This document shows, piece after piece, positions 1 through 5,362 of a DNA stretch of 8,134 nucleotides (the first letter of the stretch is position 1; the number at the start of each line of letters is the position of its first letter). The DNA lies in contig DASPKA010000071.1 of assembly GCA_035628335.1 (NCBI GenBank), positions 1-8,134 on the forward strand, in the 5' to 3' direction. This DNA comes from DASPKA01 sp035628335 (GTDB lineage: Bacteria; Patescibacteriota; Doudnabacteria; UBA920). A model generated the notes under the pieces. The model searched no databases and had not been told where the DNA came from. It worked only from the letters and a program-made list of their open reading frames with translations. The position numbers and the translations under genes were made by a program.

Positions 1-2
1 TT

Positions 3-386
3 ACTAAAGACGGTCAAGTGGTGTTGGCTCGGCAGTTTCGCCCAGCACAGGAAAAATACCTTTTGGAATTACCGGGCGGTGGTATTGATGAAGAAGAGTC
101 GCCAGAGCAGGGTGCAGCGCGCGAGTTGCTTGAAGAAACTGGATTTGCTGGTGAGTTGCACTTTCTGGGCACTATGTATGAGTCAGCATACGACACCATG
201 GTTCGTTACAATTTTGCAGCAACTGATTGTGTTAAAGTACAGGAACCAACACACTTTGAAAACGAACAAACAGAGCCTGTATTGTTGTTACTTGAAGAGT
301 TTAAAAAACACCTACAAGGATGTGAGTTGACAGATGTGGCAACTGGATACATAGGACTAGAATTTTTAGAAAGACGTGCAGGCTAG
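3..386 (+). CDS. Nudix hydrolase, ADP-ribose pyrophosphatase-like (5' partial)
   Basis: Nudix enzymes cleave nucleoside diphosphates linked to another moiety, using Mg2+ held by the Nudix box; they act in the cytoplasm. The frame is open from the left edge (T-K-D-G-Q-V-V-L-A-R), so the true start lies outside the window. The GTG at 18 is probably an internal valine. About 127 residues are visible. A complete Nudix box GX5EX7REUXEEXGU lies at 78-146: G-G-I-D-E-E-E, then R-E-L-L-E-E-T-G-F. The preceding R-Q-F-R-P and L-E-L-P-G-G are typical of the ADP-ribose/nucleotide-sugar pyrophosphatase branch. After the box, where that branch often has a proline-glycine pair, this protein reads Y-E-S-A-Y-D, so the substrate stays open. 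The TAG stop lies in the loop of a terminator hairpin. The family call is secure; the exact substrate is inference. Confidence 0.9.
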   Translation, partial: TKDGQVVLARQFRPAQEKYLLELPGGGIDEEESPEQGAARELLEETGFAGELHFLGTMYESAYDTMVRYNFAATDCVKVQEPTHFENEQTEPVLLLLEEFKKHLQGCELTDVATGYIGLEFLERRAG

Positions 387-401
387 GGCGCGTCTTTTTT
401 T
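370..401 (+). terminator. Intrinsic terminator of the Nudix gene
   Basis: A 10-bp stem (370-379 with 388-397, one T-G wobble) with an 8-base loop (380-387) runs into a T-run at 395-401. The loop contains CTAG at 383-386. This supplies the Nudix stop codon on the + strand and the distal stop of the convergent DUF1360-like frame on the - strand. The - strand lacks a good T-run, so termination is clearest for the + direction. Confidence 0.85.
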
Positions 402-850
402 AGTGGAACGTACTTAAGGCAACCAACGAGAGCTGCGAGTATGCGCTCTATGCAACTGGCTGCGAGGATTAGGATCAGTACGTAAGTTTGGCGCGGCCAG
501 AATACGTAACTGTAGACCAGCACCATAGCTACCTACACACCGGTACAGGACGGGCACGAGATTAAGTGTCCTATATTTCCCAAAATTCCGGTGGGCTTTG
601 CTTTTTCTACTTGCTTTCCTTTCTCCTCAACTTCATTTACAAAGGGTGCTCGTATAGGCTTTGTCACTACTTCGTTAGAAATAATGTTAGCCGCCCGGTA
701 TGTTGCCATACCAAAAATAACAAGCTGACCCAGGCTAAACCCTACAACTGCCCCTACTACCGTACTAGTATGATAGTAAAGCACATAGGCGTTAATCCCC
801 GCAAAGGCAAAGATGTCCAGCCAGAGCCACTTAAAAAGTTTTTTGCTCAT
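383..850 (-). pseudogene. DUF1360-like membrane protein interrupted by an in-frame TAG
   Basis: The start is ATG at 850, with AAAGGTGG four bases upstream, rather than the ATG at 865. The open part encodes 105 residues. It has two membrane helices (about 5-25 and 31-54), a conserved-looking A-T-Y-R-A-A-N-I-I-S-N-E segment, P-I-R-A-P-F, a charged linker, then I-S-C-P-S-C-T-G-V and TAG at 533-535. Read through, the same frame continues V-A-M-V-L-V-Y-S-Y with two further hydrophobic segments to a TAG at 383-385. DUF1360 proteins carry a C-P-x-C-x-G-x-W-V-A motif, so the stop sits exactly where tryptophan is expected. TGG to TAG is one transition (base 534, C to T on +). The family's function is unknown. 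The gene may be a recent pseudogene, a sequencing error, or encode a 105-aa shortened protein. Family recognition is from memory of the motif. Confidence 0.75.
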
Positions 851-854
851 AAAT

Positions 855-862
855 CCACCTTT
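855..862 (-). promoter_or_regulatory. SD site fixing the DUF1360-like start
   Basis: AAAGGTGG on the - strand lies four bases before the ATG at 850. The upstream in-frame ATG at 865 overlaps the SD region and has no SD of its own. Confidence 0.6.
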
Positions 863-881
863 CATGGTGACTCTACTAGCA

Positions 882-933
882 TTGTATTAATTTTTTGTTA
901 ATATATAATATACAGAATCACACTTTGAACAAA
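882..933. promoter_or_regulatory. AT-rich divergent promoter region
   Basis: This lies between the divergent starts at 850 (-) and 950 (+). On + a perfect TATAAT is at 904-909, with a poor -35 (TTGTAT, 882-887, 16-base spacer). On - a TATTAT is at 910-905 with TTGTTC at 932-927. The two -10 boxes overlap, so only one promoter could be occupied at a time. The hexamers are seen; activity is inference. Confidence 0.5.
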
Positions 934-949
934 CTAAAAAGGAGACTGT

Positions 950-1429
950 ATGAAAGTAAATATTCTAGTTGTTGAGCATGAGGGTGAGCTCTTGTTTCAG
1001 TTAGGAGACTTGTTATTTGATGAGCTGCAAGCGTACTATGAGTTTGCGGAAGGAACGCTTTCAGTGTTTAGAAACGGGGAATTGTTTGACCAAACATCTG
1101 CCATTTATGAAGTAGGAACTCATGCTTCGTATATGGCATTTATTGGCCTATACAAGGTTTTTTCTAGCGCGCGCGGACACGGTGAGATTGCTGCCGCTCG
1201 TTTGCAAGCTGGAGATGAGATTGTTGTAGAGTTTAGAGCGCCACAAAACTTTGACCTAGGCAGGCATATTCGGGTTATGGCTGGGATCCTGGGTTCAGTG
1301 CATGGGGCATTTGACGAGCAACAGGAATGGGGGGTGAGGGACTTACAGCAAAGAATCTCGGAGGATTTGGCGCAAAGGGAACAAGAGCTAAAAACTGTAA
1401 AAGTGGTCAGGTTTCGCTCACAACAATGA
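950..1429 (+). CDS. Unrecognised 159-aa protein
   Basis: I do not recognise a family. The ATG at 950 has a strong SD (AAAAAGGAGA, 936-945) five bases upstream of it. The protein has no signal peptide or membrane helix. The first 120 residues alternate hydrophobic and charged positions like a small alpha/beta domain, with phrases such as N-I-L-V-V-E-H near the start, V-G-T-H-A-S-Y-M-A-F around 55-64, and A-G-D-E-I-V-V-E-F at 87-95. Residues about 121-150 (E-Q-Q-E-W to E-Q-E-L-K) look like a charged helix, followed by a basic end K-V-V-R-F-R-S-Q-Q. It is transcribed away from the DUF1360-like gene and ends on a bidirectional hairpin shared with the convergent metalloprotease. It is probably cytoplasmic; the function is unknown. 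Confidence 0.8.
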   Translation: MKVNILVVEHEGELLFQLGDLLFDELQAYYEFAEGTLSVFRNGELFDQTSAIYEVGTHASYMAFIGLYKVFSSARGHGEIAAARLQAGDEIVVEFRAPQNFDLGRHIRVMAGILGSVHGAFDEQQEWGVRDLQQRISEDLAQREQELKTVKVVRFRSQQ

Positions 1430-1445
1430 GAGAGAAGCACTGTAA

Positions 1446-1475
1446 AAAACACATGACCGTAAGGTCATGTGTTTT
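1446..1475. terminator. Bidirectional terminator with a GUAA tetraloop
   Basis: A perfect 13-bp stem (1446-1458 with 1463-1475) closes a GTAA loop (1459-1462), a GNRA-type tetraloop in the + transcript. The T-run is four bases in the + direction and six in the - direction (A-run 1444-1449). It serves the convergent genes at 950-1429 and 1465-1989. The TGA of the - strand gene (1467-1465) lies inside the stem. Confidence 0.88.
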
Positions 1476-1989
1476 CAATCTGGTACCTGCAACGCTCGCA
1501 AAAGAAGTCATCTAACGCAAGCACTCTTCTGCTGAATTGGTCTGCGCGGCTCTTATGCATCACGCAAACGTTATTACAGTGTTGATACTGGCTTCCATTT
1601 ACGAGTCCGTGTACATGTGCAAGTTCGTGAAGTACGGTGAGTCCATAGTAATGCGCATGGTGCTGAGGGTCCCCGGAAAAGGCTCCTATAGTTGCAGTAC
1701 TTGCAACCCCACCTTTATGTATGTAGGCCAACCCTTGTCGGTTTGGTCCTTCTCCTTCAATAACTTGGGTAGTGAGAAGCAGGGGGTAGCTGCCTCGTTT
1801 TGCAAGCGAAAGCACAGCATAAAAGTATGGCTCGCCAGGGCCATTGAACTTCAGATCTGCTTGCAAAACTTCCACAGAATGGTGCATTGGGAGTTGCTTT
1901 AGTAAGTACTCAAGCGTAACTTCCACAAACCTTTGCGGTAAGTTTTGCTCAACGTATAAGACATTGCGTTTAACTGGTTTTCGATTCAC
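1465..1989 (-). CDS. Archaemetzincin-like zinc metalloprotease (M54-like), altered zinc motif
   Basis: Archaemetzincins are small zinc peptidases with HExxHxxGxxH, a nearby C-x4-C-x-M, and a distal CxxC that helps bind a second, structural zinc. The GTG at 1989 is chosen because AAGGAGG sits six bases upstream; extending to the ATG at 2121 adds residues with no SD or family features. This gives 174 aa with no signal peptide. H121-E-L-A-H125-V-H-G128 is the catalytic core, C138-N-N-V-C142-V-M144 matches the Cys/Met-turn, and C164-E-R-C167 is the distal pair. The oddity is that residue 131, the usual third zinc ligand, is Asn. The H-C pair follows six residues later (H137-C138), and the first Cys pair is CX3C instead of CX4C. 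The Nudix and CYTH neighbours suggest no substrate. Family placement is from motif memory; activity is uncertain. Confidence 0.75.
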   Translation of the reverse strand: MNRKPVKRNVLYVEQNLPQRFVEVTLEYLLKQLPMHHSVEVLQADLKFNGPGEPYFYAVLSLAKRGSYPLLLTTQVIEGEGPNRQGLAYIHKGGVASTATIGAFSGDPQHHAHYYGLTVLHELAHVHGLVNGSQYQHCNNVCVMHKSRADQFSRRVLALDDFFCERCRYQIENT

Positions 1990-1995
1990 GTTTTT

Positions 1996-2002
1996 CCTCC
2001 TT
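1996..2002 (-). promoter_or_regulatory. Strong SD selecting the GTG start at 1989
   Basis: AAGGAGG on the - strand is six bases from the GTG. This full anti-SD match is the main reason to shorten the metalloprotease by 44 codons relative to the longest open frame. Confidence 0.8.
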
Positions 2003-2011
2003 GCAATGCAC

Positions 2012-2017
2012 AGTATA
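2012..2017 (-). promoter_or_regulatory. Putative -10 box of the metalloprotease gene
   Basis: TATACT on the - strand predicts a start of transcription near 2005, giving a leader of about 16 bases that just contains the SD. The -35 is poor. Its position inside the longer open frame supports the short form of the protein. Confidence 0.4.
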
Positions 2018-2114
2018 CATTTTTTGTAAGTAATCAGGAAGAGCGTGGTAGTTACCTGTTGGCTATAAAATTTATCGCCTAGGCATATAAAAGGTCCAGC
2101 TCTTCTTGGGCCTG

Positions 2115-2143
2115 TTTTCATTTATGCAATATAGGTATATACT
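2115..2143 (+). promoter_or_regulatory. Promoter placing +1 at the ATG of the CYTH-like gene
   Basis: TTTTCA (2115-2120), a 17-base spacer and TATACT (2138-2143) precede the ATG at 2150 by six bases. The predicted transcript start is the ATG itself. GGAG at 2144-2147 is only two bases from the ATG, too close for a normal SD. Confidence 0.5.
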
Positions 2144-2149
2144 GGAGAT

Positions 2150-2917
2150 ATGCCAGAGTCTGATGCACATAAAGCAATTTTTGAAAATTTAGCAGCTACT
2201 TCTGCTAAGGAAATAGAGCCGCCAACTGCGCAACTGCTCCAAGAGCGGGGAGCTTTTCTGCACCTCAGAGAGTATGAGATAGAAACCAAGCTACAGCTTG
2301 AACCGAGCGATGCAGGCTTTGAGCAGATTCCTGGGCTGCTCAGGGAAGCTCTAACGAACCGTGGTTATGAATTTGTCACGAGCGAAGATGTAGTACATAA
2401 GAACTACTCAATATACTATAAATCAAAAAGTGGCAGGGGAAAAATAATAGCACGAAACGAAGGTGAGGGCGGTTTTCAGTTTAAGCAAAAGTCACAGCGG
2501 GAGCCGACAACGTATGAGAATATAATCATGAAAGGCGAGGCAAAGAGTCCGGTGTTCGAAACGCTTACCGAGGCTGAGCAGTATATGGGTGAGAGGTTAC
2601 GGACTCAAAAGGTGCGTGACCAGCTTGAAGCAGTGGTTGAAATAAAAAAGACGAAGCTGCTGGTGGCCCGCGACGGAGCAGATGCAGTGAAAAGGTATTT
2701 CCTGGTAGTCATTGATGAGTCTCGCTTACCAGAAAACCCTGAGGCGGGTGTGTTTCGCCAAATTGAAATAGAGTATAAAGGTAGTGACAGGGAGCAGGAG
2801 GACCTTCCGCTCACTGTGCAAATGCAAATGGAACGCATGGTTTCAGACATTCAGTCGATTCCTGAACTCAATACAGCTCGCACCCTCAAAACAAAACGTA
2901 AATGGGCTAAGAGTTAA
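2150..2917 (+). CDS. CYTH-like triphosphate tunnel domain protein
   Basis: CYTH proteins form an eight-strand tunnel that binds triphosphates with rows of Arg/Lys and metal with Glu; members include class IV adenylate cyclase, thiamine triphosphatase and inorganic triphosphatases. The protein has 255 aa. An N-terminal 40-residue extension precedes E43-I-E-T-K47, the ExExK signature. Basic strand residues follow (K-I-I-A-R102, F-Q-F-K112-Q-K114), then V-E-I-K-K-T-K near 163-169, F-L-V-V-I-D189-E and finally Q-I-E206-I-E208-Y-K. These match the order of CYTH strands, but the usual K-R pair in the second half reads K-K-T-K and the protein is longer than a minimal domain. No membrane segment is seen. 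It converges with the aldo/keto reductase with 28 bases between and no clear terminator. The fold assignment is moderately sure; the substrate is unknown. Confidence 0.7.
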   Translation: MPESDAHKAIFENLAATSAKEIEPPTAQLLQERGAFLHLREYEIETKLQLEPSDAGFEQIPGLLREALTNRGYEFVTSEDVVHKNYSIYYKSKSGRGKIIARNEGEGGFQFKQKSQREPTTYENIIMKGEAKSPVFETLTEAEQYMGERLRTQKVRDQLEAVVEIKKTKLLVARDGADAVKRYFLVVIDESRLPENPEAGVFRQIEIEYKGSDREQEDLPLTVQMQMERMVSDIQSIPELNTARTLKTKRKWAKS

Positions 2918-2945
2918 CCTTGGGAATAGAAAATACTATAGCAAG

Positions 2946-3899
2946 TTAGTCAAAGTAAGGAAGCTTCCACCACTCAGTCGCGTTAGCATAGCGGAAGTTT
3001 TTACCCAGCGTGTTTAAGGTTCGCATCTCGCTTTCCGTGAGTGCAAAATCAAACACCTGGGCATTTTCTATTATTCTTGATGGTGTGACACTTTTTGGTA
3101 TCACAGTTGTTCCGCGCTGTATGGCCCACCGAATGAGCACCTGTGCGGGAGTTTTTTTATGACCCTTAGCAATGCTGGTAATATTAGGGTCAGCCATCAT
3201 ATCTGGTTTACCCTTCGGACCATGGTTTCCTGGAGAGCCTAAAGGGGAATACGCCGTCACAACTATGTTTTTGTATGTGCAGTACTCTAGCAGTGCGTGT
3301 TGGGGCAGATACGGGTGCATTTCCACCTGGTTTACCGCAGGAGGAATGTGAGCGTAGCTAAGTAAGTCAACAAGCATAGGACCCGTGAAGTTTGACACAC
3401 CAATAGACTTAACTAGGCCAGCTCGTACCAGTTCTTCCATTGCTCTCCAGGTTTCTTGTATGGCAACATTTTCTGTAACCAGGTACCCCTGTTCGTTCAA
3501 CTGCTCACCCATTGGTCCGTATGTTGCGTTTGGGTCTGGGTTATGGGGGATGGCAATTCCCCAGTGCATAAGGTAGAGGTCAAGGTATTCAAGGTCAAGT
3601 TCTCGAAGTGTTTTTTCACACGCTACTCGTACATCTGCTGTCTTGTGTTCACTGTTCCAGAGTTTGCTGGTTATGAATACCTCTTCGCGTCTTCGTTTCC
3701 CACTACCGAACACATCTTTATAAACCCCACCAATTTCTTGCTCATTGCTGTATATTGCAGCCCCGTCGATGTGGGCGTACTTTGCTTCAAGCAAAGCAAC
3801 GCGTACCGCTTCCTCTACAGATCCAGGTTTGGACTTCCATGTCCCAAGTCCAAGTAATGGCATCTCGTACCCAGAGTTTAAAGTAAGTGTTTCGTTCAT
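2946..3899 (-). CDS. Aldo/keto reductase, NAD(P)H-dependent
   Basis: Full-length AKR superfamily enzyme of 317 aa, a cytoplasmic TIM barrel reducing aldehydes or ketones to alcohols with NAD(P)H. The catalytic tetrad is present: D45 and Y50 in H-I-D-G-A-A-I-Y-S-N-E, K79 in I-T-S-K-L-W, and H112 in L-M-H-W. Further family marks are G-V-S-N-F (167-171), N-Q-V-E-M-H-P-Y (190-197), A-Y-S-P-L-G (216-221) and the cofactor 2'-phosphate region I-P-K269-S-V-T-P-S-R275-I-I-E-N279, which favours NADPH. It starts M-N-E-T-L-T-L-N-S-G, as is normal for the family. No SD precedes the ATG; a promoter sits so close that the mRNA is probably leaderless. The physiological substrate cannot be read from sequence or neighbours. 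Confidence 0.95.
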   Translation of the reverse strand: MNETLTLNSGYEMPLLGLGTWKSKPGSVEEAVRVALLEAKYAHIDGAAIYSNEQEIGGVYKDVFGSGKRRREEVFITSKLWNSEHKTADVRVACEKTLRELDLEYLDLYLMHWGIAIPHNPDPNATYGPMGEQLNEQGYLVTENVAIQETWRAMEELVRAGLVKSIGVSNFTGPMLVDLLSYAHIPPAVNQVEMHPYLPQHALLEYCTYKNIVVTAYSPLGSPGNHGPKGKPDMMADPNITSIAKGHKKTPAQVLIRWAIQRGTTVIPKSVTPSRIIENAQVFDFALTESEMRTLNTLGKNFRYANATEWWKLPYFD

Positions 3900-3905
3900 G
3901 AATGT

Positions 3906-3934
3906 ATTATATTAATCTTTCCTTGTTTGGACAA
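3906..3934 (-). promoter_or_regulatory. Promoter placing +1 at the ATG of the aldo/keto reductase
   Basis: On the - strand TTGTCC (3934-3929), a 17-base spacer and a perfect TATAAT (3911-3906) lie six bases before the ATG at 3899. Transcription should begin at or within a base of the ATG. No SD is present in the gap. Confidence 0.65.
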
Positions 3935-3955
3935 TTGTGCGGTAATATGTAATAC
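3928..3955 (+). promoter_or_regulatory. Putative promoter of the four-helix membrane protein
   Basis: TGGACA (3928-3933) is followed after 16 bases by TAATAC (3950-3955); TAATAT at 3943-3948 is an alternative -10. The -35 overlaps that of the divergent aldo/keto reductase promoter and the palindrome ACAATTGT (3931-3938). It predicts a leader of about 60 bases holding a small GCCC/GGGC hairpin (3976-3987). Confidence 0.4.
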
Positions 3956-4021
3956 TCTTATGTGTTTTCAAGCAAGCCCGTTTGGGCACACTATGGACGT
4001 TATAGAAGAATAGGAGAAAAA

Positions 4022-4450
4022 ATGCAGGACTCTTCAGTACAGACTGATGTTGGAAGGTTAGAAATAGCCGTCGCCACACACAAGTGGATGCCAATAACCG
4101 GCGTGGTATTCACGTTCGCGGCAGCTGTCTTTATGCTCACTGGGCAGTTCAAGTTCACCTCGCTGAGTGTATTTGAGCACGTCCTCATAGCTATAGGAGT
4201 TAGCCTGACCGCGATTATTTGGTACTGTGTGGGGAGCACAGTAGCAGACAGGACAGATAATGTGTTCATCCTCGTCATAGTATTTCTTGTCTTAGTAGCC
4301 ATCATACCTTTGGCCATAAGCTTGATCGGCTGGGTTTTTCCGGTCTTTGGCTATATGGTTATCTCGCATGGAGGTTTTTGGTTGGTTGGCGTGGTTGTGG
4401 GCACCATAGCCATGCTGGCCGACAGAAAAATTTCCAGATATTTTTGTTAA
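4022..4450 (+). CDS. Unrecognised four-helix integral membrane protein
   Basis: The ATG at 4022 is chosen because AGGAGA (4012-4017) precedes it with four bases between; the same frame is open back to 3962 but without SD support there. The product has 142 aa. After a polar N-terminus of about 20 residues there are four hydrophobic segments: about 22-41, 51-72, 80-103 and 106-133. The last is long and holds S-H-G-G-F-W-L-V-G. The loop between helices 2 and 3 is acidic and basic (A-D-R-T-D-N), and the end is basic (D-R-K-I-S-R-Y-F-C). No catalytic motif is seen and I do not recognise a family. It is transcribed divergently from the aldo/keto reductase and followed by a hairpin, so it is probably a single-gene unit in the cytoplasmic membrane. 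Confidence 0.8.
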   Translation: MQDSSVQTDVGRLEIAVATHKWMPITGVVFTFAAAVFMLTGQFKFTSLSVFEHVLIAIGVSLTAIIWYCVGSTVADRTDNVFILVIVFLVLVAIIPLAISLIGWVFPVFGYMVISHGGFWLVGVVVGTIAMLADRKISRYFC

Positions 4451-4454
4451 GGTG

Positions 4455-4488
4455 AAAGTTGTTCCGGTGCTACATCGGGACAACTTTT
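4455..4488 (+). terminator. Intrinsic terminator after the four-helix membrane protein
   Basis: A 12-bp stem (4455-4466 with 4476-4487, one T-G wobble) closes a 9-base loop. It begins four bases after the TAA. The T-run is short (TTTT, then C-A-T-T), so termination may be partial. Confidence 0.7.
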
Positions 4489-4540
4489 CATTATCCAGAG
4501 CTTTCATTTTGTCTTAAGAAATGTGCGCAAAAATAAAATT

Positions 4541-5323
4541 ATGAATAACAAAACATTTGGCATTATTGTAGTAGTAATTTTAATTGTCCTCGGCGCGTAC
4601 TTTTTATTTGCACGCGGTACTGAGGATGAAAATGAGTCAGAGAACAATACGCAAGTGAGGGGAAGTCAGGTGCAGGTACACCCCATCTTCCATGCAGCTA
4701 TGCGGCTCAGTTGGGCGGGACAAGACATATACACAGACCCAGTAGGGACTGCGGCTCTTTCGGGCATGCCTGAGCCGGACTTGATTTTAATTACTGATGT
4801 GCATGGGGACCATCTTAACGTAGATACTGTAAAAGCATTTTCAAAAGCAGATACAGTGCTTGTTGTACCACAAGTTGTGGCAGATGCATTACCACAAGAC
4901 TTAGCTGGAACAGTGGTAGTACTTAGGAATGGCGAGACAACTAACCAAAAAGGGTTCGTAATAACAGGTGTACCTATGTACAATGTTCCAGAGTCACAAG
5001 CAGCTCCTCATGTGAAGGGCAGGGGGAATGGGTACGTGCTTGAAGCTGAGGGTAAAAGAGTCTATATTGCTGGAGATACTGGGAATACAGAAGAAATACG
5101 TGCGCTGCAGAGTATAGATATAGCGTTCATACCTATGAACTTGCCTTTTACTATGTCGGTCGACGATGCAGCACAAGCAGTGCTGGCATTTAAGCCAAAG
5201 CAAGTGTTCCCCTATCACTACCGCGGTCAGGATGGCTTAAGCGATGTAAACCGGTTCAAGCAGCTTGTAAATGAGAAGGATTCCACTATAGATGTACAAC
5301 TAAGAAACTGGTATCCACAGTAG
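4541..5323 (+). CDS. Membrane-anchored metallo-beta-lactamase-fold hydrolase (UlaG-like)
   Basis: MBL-fold metallohydrolase of 260 aa from the ATG at 4541. An in-frame GTG at 4523 would add six residues (M-R-K-N-K-I); neither start has a good SD, so the start is uncertain. Residues 6-23 (F-G-I-I-V-V-V-I-L-I-V-L-G-A-Y-F-L-F) form one membrane anchor without a lipobox. An acidic linker 27-36 follows, then the MBL domain. Metal motifs are D86-V-H88-G-D90-H91, H157 (A-P-H-V-K), D179 (I-A-G-D-T-G) and H216 (F-P-Y-H-Y-R). The first position of HxHxDH is Asp, a variant I recall from UlaG/YtnP-like relatives. The anchor puts the enzyme at the membrane, probably facing outward. The SRPBCC gene starts 39 bases downstream. 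The fold is sure; the substrate is unknown. Confidence 0.88.
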   Translation: MNNKTFGIIVVVILIVLGAYFLFARGTEDENESENNTQVRGSQVQVHPIFHAAMRLSWAGQDIYTDPVGTAALSGMPEPDLILITDVHGDHLNVDTVKAFSKADTVLVVPQVVADALPQDLAGTVVVLRNGETTNQKGFVITGVPMYNVPESQAAPHVKGRGNGYVLEAEGKRVYIAGDTGNTEEIRALQSIDIAFIPMNLPFTMSVDDAAQAVLAFKPKQVFPYHYRGQDGLSDVNRFKQLVNEKDSTIDVQLRNWYPQ

Positions 5324-5334
5324 CAATTTGCTAC
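5320..5334. repeat. Perfect 15-base dyad over the MBL stop and putative SRPBCC -35
   Basis: GTAGCAATTTGCTAC has two 7-base arms around a central T. It includes the TAG stop of the MBL gene (5321-5323) and covers the putative -35 TTGCTA (5328-5333). It is too tight to be a good terminator and has no T-run, so a protein-binding operator is a reasonable guess. Confidence 0.45.
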
Positions 5335-5356
5335 ACTATATAACAACCATTAAATA
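5328..5356 (+). promoter_or_regulatory. Putative promoter placing +1 at the ATG of the SRPBCC gene
   Basis: TTGCTA (5328-5333), 17 bases and TAAATA (5351-5356) end six bases before the ATG at 5363, the same geometry as at 2150 and 3899. The -10 is weak. TATATA/TATAAC at 5337-5344 is an alternative, but lacks a matching -35. Confidence 0.35.
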
Positions 5357-5362
5357 CATAGT

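Noticed and set aside
79..330. Open frame of 83 codons inside the Nudix gene
   Set aside because: Lies in another frame within the clear Nudix coding sequence, and its product has no recognisable features.
1537..1902. 121-codon + strand frame opposite the metalloprotease
   Set aside because: Antisense shadow of a gene with motifs and a strong SD. It has no SD and a low-complexity, cysteine-scattered product.
1990..2121. 44-codon N-terminal extension of the metalloprotease to the ATG at 2121
   Set aside because: No SD at 2121, while a full AAGGAGG sits before the GTG at 1989. The extension also contains the putative -10 box and does not resemble the family.
3456..3857. 133-codon + strand frame opposite the aldo/keto reductase
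   Set aside because: Antisense to a certain gene, and no start signal is seen.
4534..4539. TAAAAT as a -10 box for the MBL gene
   Set aside because: It is one base from the ATG, so transcription would begin inside the gene, and the possible -35 (TTGTCT, 4509-4514) is 19 bases away.
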